DNA from: Pedobacter indicus
GTDB lineage: Bacteria > Bacteroidota > Bacteroidia > Sphingobacteriales > Sphingobacteriaceae
Reading direction: 5' to 3'
Assembly: GCF_003449035.1 (NCBI RefSeq)
Contig: NZ_QRGB01000001.1
Location: 1,736,001 to 1,800,000, forward strand
Length of the DNA: 64,000 nucleotides
A program made the position numbers and the translations under genes. The notes under the pieces are model-generated. The model did no database searches, was not told the origin of the DNA, and saw only the letters and a list, made by a program, of their open reading frames with translations. Within the stretch, counting starts at the first letter, position 1; each line of letters begins with the position of its first letter. Below are positions 29,943 to 39,295 of this stretch, in pieces.

Positions 29943-31181
29943 ATGAAGAACATGAAACTTTTCTTTTGGGGTATATTCTTCCTATTATTCACTCCGATAA
30001 GTTTATTGGCTCAAGGCTTCCAGGTGAACCTTCAAGGCCAGAAGCAGTCTGCAATGGCCGGAGGAGGTGCAGCACTCATCTTGGATGAAAGTACTATCTT
30101 TTTTAATCCGGGTGCCATGAGTTTTGTCGACCACAATGCTGTTAGCGGTGGTATAAACCCTCTATGGTTCAAGTCTGCTTTTAACCAAAGCGGGAGCAAT
30201 ATCGTTGAGCATGTGGAAAATCATATTGCGACACCACTTGCTGTTTATGGCTTATGGGGGCCAACCCAATCAAAGTGGAAAGTAGGGCTTGGCGTTTATA
30301 CACCTTTCGGCGGTTTGGTCGATTGGGGAAACAACTGGTCTGGTAAGTATACCGTTACCTCGTTGAACCTGAAAGCCATCTATATTCAGCCAACCTTCAG
30401 TTATCAACTGACTGAAAATTTAGGTGTCGGCGCCGGTTTTGTGTACAATCATGGTGAGGTTGACTTGCAAAGAGCACTACCTATCAATCACAGCGACGGC
30501 ACAGACGCCAGCGCACAATTAACCGGTACCGGCGCTGGTTATGGATGGAATGCAGGTATCTATTATCGAATGGACAACGGCTTTGCGATTTCACTTGTAC
30601 ACCGATCCAAAGTCATAACAAAGCTGGAGAATGGTGATGCCATATTCAATGTTCCTGAGTCGGTCAGAAGTAATTTCCCCGTTGGTAATACCTTTAATGC
30701 AGAGCTGCCGCTGCCTTCGACAACAACCCTTGCTTTTGGTTATCCTATCAACGAAAACACATCCCTCGCATTAGATCTAAGTTTTGTGAATTGGGAAGTA
30801 TATAAAGAATTAGCATTTGATTATGCTGAAAATACCCCCATTCTCGAAGATACCCGCTCCGAGCGGAATTATTCAAATGGTGGCTCTGCCAAGCTTGGAG
30901 TGCAACATCGCCTGAATCCAGAACTCATTATCCGTGCAGGTGCAGCCTATGTGTTAACGCCAGTGGAAGATGGCTATGTAACTCCCGAAGCTCCAGATGC
31001 AGATCGTATGATCCTGAGTGCGGGGTTTGGCTATGAAATTAATCAAAACTGGGAGCTAAATGCCAGCTTCCTATATGAATCAATTTTTGAAAGAACGCAA
31101 ACAAACTTAGAGACCGGCCTGTCCGGTACATTTAAAACACACGTTTATGCGCCAGGTATTTCTATCGGTTATAAATGGTAG
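29943..31181 (+). CDS. OmpP1/FadL family outer-membrane transporter
   Basis: A beta-barrel protein of about 412 residues after the start at MKNMKLFFWG; the open frame extends 19 codons upstream but only this start gives a clean signal peptide ending 'SLLAQ'. The mature N-terminus 'GFQVNLQGQKQSAMAGGGAA' followed by 'STIFFNPGAMSF' is the hatch signature of FadL/OmpP1/TodX transporters, which pass long-chain fatty acids or hydrophobic compounds. Alternating beta strands run to the C-terminus ending in 'ISIGYKW', with a terminal aromatic residue for BAM insertion. The next gene is a lipoprotein hydrolase 49 bp on, possibly a lipid-handling pair. Confidence 0.88.
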   Translation: MKNMKLFFWGIFFLLFTPISLLAQGFQVNLQGQKQSAMAGGGAALILDESTIFFNPGAMSFVDHNAVSGGINPLWFKSAFNQSGSNIVEHVENHIATPLAVYGLWGPTQSKWKVGLGVYTPFGGLVDWGNNWSGKYTVTSLNLKAIYIQPTFSYQLTENLGVGAGFVYNHGEVDLQRALPINHSDGTDASAQLTGTGAGYGWNAGIYYRMDNGFAISLVHRSKVITKLENGDAIFNVPESVRSNFPVGNTFNAELPLPSTTTLAFGYPINENTSLALDLSFVNWEVYKELAFDYAENTPILEDTRSERNYSNGGSAKLGVQHRLNPELIIRAGAAYVLTPVEDGYVTPEAPDADRMILSAGFGYEINQNWELNASFLYESIFERTQTNLETGLSGTFKTHVYAPGISIGYKW

Positions 31182-31230
31182 CTAACAAAACAGGTGTATT
31201 ACCAAGAAGTAATAATAAAAGCATGTTGAA

Positions 31231-32532
31231 ATGAAAAGATTCAATTTATTATATATTCTCATTAGTGTATTTATTTTCGCTTGTAAGCCCAGTATAGACA
31301 CTCCACAAACCTCGGCAGGTGATGTGGATTTTAGCACCTATATTGCCGTTGGAAATTCACTGACAGCAGGTTTTGCAGATGGAGGCCTCTACCTCGAAGG
31401 ACAAAAAGTCGCCTTCCCGAACCTGATGGCTGAACAAATGAAATCTGTTGGTGGCGGTGACTTTATGTCGCCATTCTTTGATGAGCAGCACGCCAACGGT
31501 TCCGGCTATTTACGGTTAACCGCCATTACAGAGGGAACCCCTCAGCTGGAAAGTGTTACTGAAAATCTAGCTTATCGTGATCAGGATAAACACTTGATCA
31601 AATATACCGACCCTATCCAAAATCTCGGAGTCCCAGGCATGCGTCTAGATTTAGCCTTCTACGAGCCTTTTAGTCAGGCTAATAATTATTTCGAAAGACT
31701 TCTTCCAGATGGGGAGCAGAAAAGCTATTTTGATTTTGTAGCCGAGCATGAACATACATTTTTTTCTTTTTGGTTAGGTAATAATGATGTTTTAGGTTAC
31801 GCCACCGCGGGTGGTGTTACAACTGGTCCTACCAGCACACTCACTGATCAATCACAATTTGCCGCTCTATACAATAATTTTCTAACGGCATTGACGGCGG
31901 GAGGACAAAAAGGTGTTGTCGCCACGATCCCTAATGTTACCTCTATTCCATTTTTTACAACTGTAACCATTCAAGCCCTGATTGACGGAGCGAAGGCCGC
32001 CAGTCCAGAAAATGCAGACCAAATTGAAAATATCTTTATTCAAGACGAAAATGCCGTTGTCGTTGGTCTACCTCCCGGAGTTCGTCCTGCTACGGACGAG
32101 GATTTGGTTGTTCTGCCCTTCATGTCCGCAGGTTTGCTTGGCAAACCCAATGCCAGCGGAATTCCTTATGGTTTACATCCTTTGAACCCTGTTGAAGATC
32201 ACTACATTTTGGATAAAGCGGAAGCTGCCATTGTCCAGGATTATATCAACTCCTACAATGAAACCATCGTCAATGCAGCTGCTAGCCACGGTTTAGCGGT
32301 AGCAGATGTCTATTCCTATTTAAATGAGGTCAAAGATGGCGTTCTTATTAATGGGGCAGGGGTTAGTGCAACTTTTATAACGGGTGGAGCGATCTCACTG
32401 GATGGGATTCATCTGACTCCGAAAGGCAATGCATTAATCGCTAATTTGATGATTAAAGCAATTAACGAGCAATATGGTGCCAAGCTACCGATTGTTGATG
32501 TTAACCAGTATTCAGGAGTACGTTTTCCTTGA
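31231..32532 (+). CDS. SGNH/GDSL hydrolase lipoprotein
   Basis: A 433-residue lipoprotein, lipobox Cys C18 in 'FIFACKP'. Block I has the nucleophile S43 in 'AVGNSLTAGF', block III is 'LGNNDVLGYA', and block V has D391 and H394 in 'DGIHLTPKGN', giving a full SGNH set. Members are esterases or lipases acting on lipids or acylated sugars. The position next to a FadL-type transporter suggests that it cuts a lipid whose fatty acid is then imported; this is inference. Convergent with miaA, stops 6 bp apart. Confidence 0.87.
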   Translation: MKRFNLLYILISVFIFACKPSIDTPQTSAGDVDFSTYIAVGNSLTAGFADGGLYLEGQKVAFPNLMAEQMKSVGGGDFMSPFFDEQHANGSGYLRLTAITEGTPQLESVTENLAYRDQDKHLIKYTDPIQNLGVPGMRLDLAFYEPFSQANNYFERLLPDGEQKSYFDFVAEHEHTFFSFWLGNNDVLGYATAGGVTTGPTSTLTDQSQFAALYNNFLTALTAGGQKGVVATIPNVTSIPFFTTVTIQALIDGAKAASPENADQIENIFIQDENAVVVGLPPGVRPATDEDLVVLPFMSAGLLGKPNASGIPYGLHPLNPVEDHYILDKAEAAIVQDYINSYNETIVNAAASHGLAVADVYSYLNEVKDGVLINGAGVSATFITGGAISLDGIHLTPKGNALIANLMIKAINEQYGAKLPIVDVNQYSGVRFP

Positions 32533-32538
32533 TCCACC

Positions 32539-33462
32539 CTAGCGTTCACCATTAACAAATGTGTCAATATATGTTCGAATGGAGTCTGGTTCCTTGGGGT
32601 CAAACCACTGGATGTCTGGCATTTTTTTAAACCAAGTGATCTGGCGTTTTGCGTAGCGCCGTGAGTTTCTCTTGATTAATTCAATCGCCCGTTCCAAGCT
32701 AATAGAACCATCCAAATAATCGAAAAGCTCTGAGTAGCCGACCGACTGAAGTGGACTCTTGTTCCGGTGGGGAAGCAAGTCCTTTACTTCCTTTAACAAC
32801 CCGTCATCCAGCATTTTATCTACCCGCAGGTTAATCCGTTCATATAATTGATCCCGATCCATATGCAAGCCGATAGGTAGGATGTTAAAATTCCGTAATG
32901 CTAGATCCTTTTTCCTCCATTTGGAAAATGCAATACCAGTTGTTTCAAAAACCTCTAAAGCACGAATCATCCGTTGCGGATTCTGATGATCCACTTCCAT
33001 ATAATATTCCGGGTCGGCAGCCAATAGTTTTTCCTGTAGGTAGCTAACTCCTTTTTTTTCAAAGTCTTCCGTTAACTGTTCACGAACACCCGCTGCAGGC
33101 TTAGGTAATTTATCCAAACCGTAGCAGGCAGCGTTAATAAAAAGCCCCGATCCTCCCACCATGATAAGCACGTCGTGCTTTTTAAAGAGCTGTTCGAGTA
33201 AGTTTAGAACATCGACTTCATAATCGCCAGCCGAATAGTCTTCAGTAATACTATGTGAGTCAATGAAGTGATGTGTTGCAGCAGTTAGCTCTTGCATGTC
33301 AGGCTTTGCCGTACCAATATTCATTTCCTGGTAAAATTGCCTGGAATCAGCAGATATAATCTCTGTTTGATAATGTCTCGCCAGTTCAATTGCCGTGCTC
33401 GTTTTCCCTACTGCTGTTGGTCCCACGACACAGACCAAGGTTTTGGCATGCCGAATGGACAT
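32539..33462 (-). CDS. miaA: tRNA dimethylallyltransferase
   Basis: A 307-residue MiaA, which transfers dimethylallyl from DMAPP to N6 of A37 in tRNAs reading UNN codons. P-loop GPTAVGKT at 14-21, then 'ISADSRQFYQEMNIGTAKP' and 'FIDSHSITEDYSAGDYE', the 'GGSGLFINAACYGLD' segment, 'NPQRMIRALEVFE' and the C-terminal 'NSRRYAKRQITWFKKMP'. Length is usual. Its start overlaps the stop of the upstream gene by one base (TAATG), implying translational coupling. Confidence 0.96.
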   Translation of the reverse strand: MSIRHAKTLVCVVGPTAVGKTSTAIELARHYQTEIISADSRQFYQEMNIGTAKPDMQELTAATHHFIDSHSITEDYSAGDYEVDVLNLLEQLFKKHDVLIMVGGSGLFINAACYGLDKLPKPAAGVREQLTEDFEKKGVSYLQEKLLAADPEYYMEVDHQNPQRMIRALEVFETTGIAFSKWRKKDLALRNFNILPIGLHMDRDQLYERINLRVDKMLDDGLLKEVKDLLPHRNKSPLQSVGYSELFDYLDGSISLERAIELIKRNSRRYAKRQITWFKKMPDIQWFDPKEPDSIRTYIDTFVNGER

Positions 33463-34043
33463 TAATATTCGTCCTCAGCTGGCGCGTCGTCCGAAAAGTC
33501 CGAACCTTCACCATCTTCATCATCCATCAAGTCCAGATTATTATCATCTTCTGCATCATAGCCCATATCATGTAGAAAGTCGAAGTCTGACTTCTCTTCT
33601 TTGTCAGAACCACTTTCATCCGTGTTTATCGTCCCTGTGGCTTTTGGAGCGATGCCGATACTTTTAAAAACAGCTGGATATTCTTTGCCCTCTTCCTCCT
33701 TTAAAATCTTAATCAACTGCACATGAAAGTCATAAGGTCTGTCGAAGTTATAGATATAGTAAAACTTCTGATGTGGGTCATCGATGAATTTATTCAGTTT
33801 AGCAGTTTCCATCAGCGTGACACCCTTATTCGATTTAAATTCAGTTGGCAGGTAGGCAATTTCTTCACCTTTCTTCCACTGATCATTACTAACGTAAAAA
33901 GAAGATGATTTCTCTGGGTCATAATTAACCGATTTTTGAATAGCCCGGTGCAGATCCAAAAACGTATGTTTCGATAAGATATCGATCTCTCTGATTACGT
34001 CGTCATAATCTTCAAATGTCACTTTAAACCTATAAATAGCCAT
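33462..34043 (-). CDS. Plasmid pRiA4b ORF-3-like protein with acidic tail
   Basis: A 193-residue protein. The N-terminal 120 residues ('IYRFKVTFEDYDDVIREIDI', 'HTFLDLHRAIQKSVNYD', 'SFYVSNDQWKKGEEI') match the IS1096 passenger/pRiA4b ORF-3 family, named for a mobile-element origin but found as a stable chromosomal gene in Bacteroidota. The last 60 residues are strongly acidic (Asp/Glu/Ser), unusual for a nuclease and suggestive of a protein-interaction tail. No inverted repeats or transposase accompany it, so I do not call a mobile element. Function unknown; coupled to miaA by a one-base overlap. Confidence 0.75.
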   Translation of the reverse strand: MAIYRFKVTFEDYDDVIREIDILSKHTFLDLHRAIQKSVNYDPEKSSSFYVSNDQWKKGEEIAYLPTEFKSNKGVTLMETAKLNKFIDDPHQKFYYIYNFDRPYDFHVQLIKILKEEEGKEYPAVFKSIGIAPKATGTINTDESGSDKEEKSDFDFLHDMGYDAEDDNNLDLMDDEDGEGSDFSDDAPAEDEY

Positions 34044-34099
34044 GCTTAACGATTTTTTACGAATATGTTTAAAAAAATAGAATTTTAAAAGAGCGAAAA

Positions 34100-35515
34100 T
34101 TAATCTTGATGATTCTTAATTTCCAAGCCGAGCGACTTCGCTTTTTCAATCATAAACTGAAGTGCTTCTTCACGGTCATTACCTATCTCGCCGTCCAGTA
34201 TAGCGTCGCGGATAGCATTTTTTATAATTCCCACCTTACGACCAGGTTTAATATCAAAACACTTCATAATATCACTACCGTCAACCGGCGGTTGCCAATT
34301 CCGAATCTGATCACGCTCTTCAACATCTTTTAGTTTCTGTTTTACTAGTTGAAAATTCTCCCTATATTTTTTCCTCTTATACTTATTTTTTGTTGTCACA
34401 TCCGCATGGCACAGCTTCATCAAATCATCAATATCATCTCCAGCTTCAAATAACAAGCGTCTTACAGCCGAGTCAGTTACAATGTCTTGAGCCAGAACAA
34501 TTGGCCTCAAATGCAGAAGAACCAACTTTTGTACAAACTTCATTTTTTCATTTAGAGGAAGCTTTAGTTCTTTAAAAAGCTTAGGCACCATCCTGGCCCC
34601 CCTGTCTTCATGGCCATGAAAAGTCCAGCCCAAGTTCTCGTCAAAACGCTTCGTAGCGGGCTTCGCTATATCATGCATAATCGCCGCCCAGCGAAGCCAG
34701 ATATCGTCACTCACTTCCGCAACATTATCCAGCACCTCCAATGTATGGTAGAAGTTATCTTTATGACTTTTGCCCCGAATCGTTTCTACACCCTGCAGAT
34801 TGGCAAGGGCAGGGAAGATCAGATGTAGCAATCCGGTGTCAAAAAGAAACTTAAAACCGGTTGATGGCTTGTCCGCTGCTATAATTTTCTGCAACTCATC
34901 TATAATCCTCTCTTTTGATACAATTTTAATGCGTCCTTTGTTTCGCTTAATTGCATCAAACACCTTTTGGTCAAGGTCAAAATGTAACTGCGTGGCAAAA
35001 CGAATAGCTCTCATCATCCGAAGCGGATCGTCAGAAAAAGTAAGTTCAGGGTCAAGAGGCGTGCGAATTATCTTCTTCTCAATATCAGCTAGTCCATCGA
35101 AAGGGTCGATCAAAGAACCATAATTATCCTTATTCAATCCCAACGCCATGGCATTAATTGTAAAATCCCGACGATTCTGATCATCCTCCAGTGTTCCGTC
35201 CTCCACGATTGGTTTGCGTGAATCTGCACGGTAAGACTCTTTTCGTGCACCCACAAATTCAATATCTATATCCCCATAGCGGAGCATCGCCGTTCCAAAA
35301 CTTTTAAACACGTTTACTTTGGTGTTTAGCAGCGCACCAGCTTTTTCTGCGAAATTAACACCGCTTCCGATAACCAAAATATCGATATCGTTTTTAAAGC
35401 CCCTTTCCATGATAAGATCACGAACAAAGCCACCAATAACGTAAAGCTCCGTTTGATCTCGGTCGGCTAATTCACCAAGAATCTTAAAAACTGGATGCTG
35501 TAAGTGTTCCCTCAT
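34100..35515 (-). CDS. cca: CCA-adding tRNA nucleotidyltransferase with HD domain
   Basis: A 471-residue class II tRNA nucleotidyltransferase that adds or repairs the 3' CCA end. The head has 'VIGGFVRDLIMERGFKNDID' with catalytic D-x-D, 'DRRDFTINAMAL'-type motif B ('NRRDFTINAMALGLN'), 'DPLRMMRAIRFA', and an HD phosphohydrolase domain ('IMHDIAKPATKR', 'GHEDRGARM'). It would serve the four tRNAs in this window without encoded CCA. It is preceded on the same strand by the threonylcarbamoyl-AMP synthase gene, giving a tRNA-maturation group with miaA. Confidence 0.93.
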   Translation of the reverse strand: MREHLQHPVFKILGELADRDQTELYVIGGFVRDLIMERGFKNDIDILVIGSGVNFAEKAGALLNTKVNVFKSFGTAMLRYGDIDIEFVGARKESYRADSRKPIVEDGTLEDDQNRRDFTINAMALGLNKDNYGSLIDPFDGLADIEKKIIRTPLDPELTFSDDPLRMMRAIRFATQLHFDLDQKVFDAIKRNKGRIKIVSKERIIDELQKIIAADKPSTGFKFLFDTGLLHLIFPALANLQGVETIRGKSHKDNFYHTLEVLDNVAEVSDDIWLRWAAIMHDIAKPATKRFDENLGWTFHGHEDRGARMVPKLFKELKLPLNEKMKFVQKLVLLHLRPIVLAQDIVTDSAVRRLLFEAGDDIDDLMKLCHADVTTKNKYKRKKYRENFQLVKQKLKDVEERDQIRNWQPPVDGSDIMKCFDIKPGRKVGIIKNAIRDAILDGEIGNDREEALQFMIEKAKSLGLEIKNHQD

Positions 35516-35579
35516 CGTGTGTCGGCAGAATAAGAATAGTATTTAGGGCGCAAAAATACAAAATAGCAGTCACTTTTGC

Positions 35580-36152
35580 CTATTTTCGGATTAATTCAAA
35601 TTGCCCGGACGGCCCGAGCCTAACGATCATCGACGATTTCCCTTCTGATACCAGTTCCCGTCCATTCTGAACAACATAGTCTACCGCCTCAACCAGCTCT
35701 TCGTCAATATCGTCAAACGAGCGTGGGCTCGCTTGTCCCGAGAAATTGGCAGACGTTGACACAATGGGTTTTTTGAAACGACTGATCAGCTGTTTGCAAA
35801 ACTCATGATTAACAATTCGTATTCCTAAGCTTCCGTCCTCAGCAATCAGATTATCCGGAAGGTTCTTTGCGCCTGAGTAAACAATTGTAAGCGGACGCTC
35901 CGTAACGTCCATCAGCTCATAGGCTACGTCTGGAATTTCCCTAACATAGCTTGCAAGCTTACTTTCCGAGTCCAGTAAAACAATCAGATGTTTGTCACCA
36001 CTTCTTCCTTTCAATTGATTTACTTTCTCAACCGCCTCAGCGTTCGTAGCATCACAGCCTATTCCCCAGATCGTATCGGTGGGATAGAGGATGATGCCCC
36101 CTGTTTTCAAAACTTCAAGAGCTTTGTTAATATCTTCTTTCAATGAAATCAT
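35580..36152 (-). CDS. tsaC: L-threonylcarbamoyladenylate synthase
   Basis: A 190-residue YrdC-domain protein making threonylcarbamoyl-AMP from Thr, bicarbonate and ATP for t6A37 of ANN-decoding tRNAs. Signatures: 'GGIILYPTDTIWGIGCDATN', 'VNQLKGRSGDKHLIVLL', 'PIVSTSANFSGQASPRSFDD'. It lacks the C-terminal Sua5 domain, so it is the short TsaC form. It lies 19 bp after the neighbouring GT4 gene on the same strand. Confidence 0.93.
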   Translation of the reverse strand: MISLKEDINKALEVLKTGGIILYPTDTIWGIGCDATNAEAVEKVNQLKGRSGDKHLIVLLDSESKLASYVREIPDVAYELMDVTERPLTIVYSGAKNLPDNLIAEDGSLGIRIVNHEFCKQLISRFKKPIVSTSANFSGQASPRSFDDIDEELVEAVDYVVQNGRELVSEGKSSMIVRLGPSGQFELIRK

Positions 36153-36171
36153 AAACTATGAATCTACGGAA

Positions 36172-37266
36172 CTAAGCCAGAACAAAATCTTCAACCTCAG
36201 CCATAATCTTGTCGCTATCAAATCTTTGGGTAACATATTTATAGCCACACTCGCCCATTTTATCCCTTAGTTCTTTTTGTTCTTTCAATATGCGTATTTT
36301 CTCAACGCACTCTTCCACATTGTTATTAATTAAGAAACCAGACTTTTTGTCAAGCACGATTTCCGGGATGCTGCTCAGATTAAAAGCGATAATCGGTTTC
36401 TTGCAAAGTGCTGCTTCAGCCAGAACATAGCCAAATCCTTCCCACAGAGAGGGAAGAACGAAGACATCGCAATTCATCAATACATTTTTCACATTACGAA
36501 CAAAGCCGAGAAAGTGAATGTTATCACGTACCCTTCGTTTTTTAGCTTCTTCCTTCAGTTCCCTTTCCAGTCGCCCGGTACCCCCGATAACCACCTTATG
36601 CTCCAACTTCTCTTCCTGCAGTCTCTCTGATAACCTAATCAAAAAGCGTTGATTCTTTTCATGTTCCAGACGCCCCAGGTTACCGATAATAAATTCATGA
36701 TCGCCCGATTGCCTGGCTGGTTCATATTCTCTTAAAGTAAACTCTTCTGTATCAATGGGGTTGTAGATAACTTTAATCCTTCCCTCAGGAAAAAGCCTGG
36801 CATTATGCTGCAAAATAGTTCTTTTCGTTGCTTGCGAATTTGCCAGTACATCGGTTACCCAGTTCCGAAAAACAAAGCGGTTCATCAGGCTGTTCCGAAT
36901 CGGTATAGCGCTCCCTCGGCGGTAAATAATCTTCTTCACTCCAGCCAACTTACCCGCAAATGAAGCAAGTTTAAGATCATTAGGCAAGTTGATGATCAGC
37001 GCATCCAGTTTAGCGCGCTGCAAAACCCTTTTAAGCCTGCTCACTTTGATAGGATTCAGAAAGCTCGTTCCTGTAATGCGCACCAGCTCAATATGAATGC
37101 TTTTATGATCGGAGAGTTTCTTATGCAACACGCTATTTTCTGCCGTGAAGAAGTACACAGAATACCCTTTGGCAGCAAAATAAGTTGCTGCTTCATAATG
37201 CCATTTCTCCCCACCACCCCAAGACATAACTGAATTAAAAAATCCGATGGCACTTTTTTCACTCAT
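36172..37266 (-). CDS. GT4 family glycosyltransferase
   Basis: A 364-residue GT-B glycosyltransferase. The N-terminal 'FFNSVMSWGGGEKWHYEAA' is the acceptor-side Gly-rich loop, and the C-terminal donor domain has 'IIGNLGRLEHEKNQRFLIRL' and the E-x7-E motif in 'PSLWEGFGYVLAEAALCKKP'. It probably transfers a sugar from a nucleotide donor to a lipopolysaccharide or capsule acceptor at the cytosolic membrane face. The neighbouring GT4 gene ends 5 bp upstream of its start, so they are co-transcribed. Donor and acceptor cannot be read. Confidence 0.87.
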   Translation of the reverse strand: MSEKSAIGFFNSVMSWGGGEKWHYEAATYFAAKGYSVYFFTAENSVLHKKLSDHKSIHIELVRITGTSFLNPIKVSRLKRVLQRAKLDALIINLPNDLKLASFAGKLAGVKKIIYRRGSAIPIRNSLMNRFVFRNWVTDVLANSQATKRTILQHNARLFPEGRIKVIYNPIDTEEFTLREYEPARQSGDHEFIIGNLGRLEHEKNQRFLIRLSERLQEEKLEHKVVIGGTGRLERELKEEAKKRRVRDNIHFLGFVRNVKNVLMNCDVFVLPSLWEGFGYVLAEAALCKKPIIAFNLSSIPEIVLDKKSGFLINNNVEECVEKIRILKEQKELRDKMGECGYKYVTQRFDSDKIMAEVEDFVLA

Positions 37267-37271
37267 CGTAT

Positions 37272-38390
37272 TTAGGTTTTTCTATACACAGACATGATAT
37301 CGTCTGCTATGGTTTCGCTGTTAAATTTCTGTACAAACTTATATCCTTTGCTCGCCAAATCCAATCGCAACCCCTCATTTTTAAGCAATAAATTTATTTT
37401 ATCCTCTATTTCAGAGACTTGCAAAGGATCCTGAATGTAAAGAGCACCAGGGCCGGCAGCCTCCTTAAAACAACCATCTTGGGTCGTTATTACAGGGGTT
37501 TTCGAATAAAGAGCTTCAATAATCGGTATACCAAAGCCCTCAAATAGCGATGGATAGACAAAAACAGAAGCAAGTTGATAGACTATTGCCAACTCCTCAT
37601 TGCTGATACCTTTCAAAAACCTGACTTTGGTTTCCAGTCCTTCCGTCTGGATATACCCCATGAGCTCCGTCGCATATTTCGTTTTCGTTGAGCCCACTAC
37701 CAGCAACTGTGAGTCGATGTTCTTCATGGCCTTTACCACTGAAAGTAGATTTTTGCGTGATTCCACTGTACCCACACTCAGTAAAAAGTGTTCCGGCAGC
37801 TCATATTGCCTGATCACTCGCTTTTTTTGCTCATTATCGTAAGACTGTTTGAAAACCTGATCACAACTCTGGTAAACCACCGTTATTTTCTCTTCAGGTG
37901 CTCCTAAAAAGTCAACGACATCTCGCTTTGTTTGTTCACTGATTGCGATGATATGATCCGCATGTTCGGCGGCATATTTGAATTTCCGAAAATAAATCTT
38001 CCGGTCAATCAACTTGAAATACTGCGGGAAGCGCACAAAGATCAAATCGTGGATGGTCACCACCGTGCGGATACCCTGCTTTGTCAGGCCTACCGGTATT
38101 TCGCCCGAAAGGCCGTGAAACAACTCAATTTTGTCTCTTTTTAAATCATCAGCAATGTTTTTCTGTCGCCACAGATTGTAGAAGAATTTATCAAAAGCAG
38201 AAGAGGGTAGGCGTTCTACCACATTCTTCTGCTTTGATTCAAATAATGTTTTCTTTCCGGGTTTCGGATTGTAGAGGTAGTATTGATGCTCAGGATACTG
38301 CTTGCTCAGCGCATTGACAATTTCCCTGCTGTAGTTTCCCAATCCTGTTGAGTTATGAAAAACCCGCTTTGCATCAAAACCAATATTCAT
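37272..38390 (-). CDS. GT4 family glycosyltransferase
   Basis: A 372-residue GT-B enzyme starting MNIGFDAKRVFHNSTGLGNY, a start common in mannosyltransferase-like GT4 enzymes. The donor domain has 'LLSVGTVESRKNLLSVVKAM' and the E-x7-E motif in 'PSLFEGFGIPIIEALYSKTP'. It forms a pair with the next GT4 gene (5-bp gap). dapD lies 22 bp upstream on the same strand, so the housekeeping gene and these glycosyltransferases may share a transcript. Confidence 0.87.
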   Translation of the reverse strand: MNIGFDAKRVFHNSTGLGNYSREIVNALSKQYPEHQYYLYNPKPGKKTLFESKQKNVVERLPSSAFDKFFYNLWRQKNIADDLKRDKIELFHGLSGEIPVGLTKQGIRTVVTIHDLIFVRFPQYFKLIDRKIYFRKFKYAAEHADHIIAISEQTKRDVVDFLGAPEEKITVVYQSCDQVFKQSYDNEQKKRVIRQYELPEHFLLSVGTVESRKNLLSVVKAMKNIDSQLLVVGSTKTKYATELMGYIQTEGLETKVRFLKGISNEELAIVYQLASVFVYPSLFEGFGIPIIEALYSKTPVITTQDGCFKEAAGPGALYIQDPLQVSEIEDKINLLLKNEGLRLDLASKGYKFVQKFNSETIADDIMSVYRKT

Positions 38391-38412
38391 TATATAGCCG
38401 ATCTGATCAAGC

Positions 38413-39231
38413 CTATACCGCTACCTGATGATCGCGCAGCGCATCATTCAGCGATGTTTTCTTGTCGGTTGATTCCTTTCTTGTGCCAATTATCAGTGCA
38501 CAGGGCACCTGGTATTCACCGGCAGGGAATTTCTTTGTGTAAGAACCTGGTATAACTACCGAGCGTGCCGGTACGCGGCCCTTATATTCTTTTGGCTCAT
38601 CGCCACTCACATCAATGATTTTTGTAGACGCTGTCAGCACCACGTTAGCACCTAAAACAGCTTCTGTTTCTACATGTACACCCTCCACGACAATACAGCG
38701 AGAGCCCAAGAAGCAATTATCTTCTATTACCACAGGTGCAGCTTGTAAAGGTTCTAAAACGCCCCCAATCCCAACACCACCGCTCAAGTGAACATTCTTG
38801 CCAACCTGTGCGCAGGAACCTACCGTAGCCCAAGTATCAACCATCGTACCCTCATCCACATAAGCACCGATATTAACATAAGACGGCATCATCACAACCC
38901 CTTTACCCAAGAAAGCACCGTATCGTGCAATACCGTGTGGTACCACGCGCACACCCAAGTCCTTATAGTTCGTTTTCAATTTCATTTTATCATGAAACAC
39001 AAAAGGGCCTACTTCCGTCACCTTCATTTGTCTCAGCGGGAAATAAAGCACAACAGCCTTTTTGATCCACTCATTCACATGCCAACGGTTGCCAATGGGT
39101 TCAGCTACCCTTAGCTCACCTTTATCCAGCTTCATGATCACCGTTTCAATGGCTATTTGATAATCTTTATACTCCAACAGCTGGCGATCTTCCCACGCGT
39201 CTTCTATCAGTTTTTTGTATTCTGTAGTCAT
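38413..39231 (-). CDS. dapD: Tetrahydrodipicolinate N-succinyltransferase
   Basis: A 272-residue trimeric left-handed beta-helix enzyme of the succinylase route to diaminopimelate and lysine: it transfers succinyl from succinyl-CoA to tetrahydrodipicolinate. Signatures: 'VVPHGIARYGAFLGKGVVMM', 'YVNIGAYVDEGTMVDTWATV', 'GSCAQVGKNVHLSGGVGIGG', 'GSRCIVVEGVHVETEAVLGA'. Length is standard. It works downstream of the aspartokinase at 4.9-6.2 kb but is not linked to it. Confidence 0.96.
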   Translation of the reverse strand: MTTEYKKLIEDAWEDRQLLEYKDYQIAIETVIMKLDKGELRVAEPIGNRWHVNEWIKKAVVLYFPLRQMKVTEVGPFVFHDKMKLKTNYKDLGVRVVPHGIARYGAFLGKGVVMMPSYVNIGAYVDEGTMVDTWATVGSCAQVGKNVHLSGGVGIGGVLEPLQAAPVVIEDNCFLGSRCIVVEGVHVETEAVLGANVVLTASTKIIDVSGDEPKEYKGRVPARSVVIPGSYTKKFPAGEYQVPCALIIGTRKESTDKKTSLNDALRDHQVAV

Positions 39232-39295
39232 TGTAAAATAGTTTAATCACGAAAGTAGGAATTTTTTATTAATTGAAAATAGCTAACTTTGATAT

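Noticed and set aside
33462-34043. An insertion sequence around the pRiA4b ORF-3-like gene
   Set aside because: No transposase, terminal inverted repeats or target duplication; neighbours are housekeeping genes with tight spacing.
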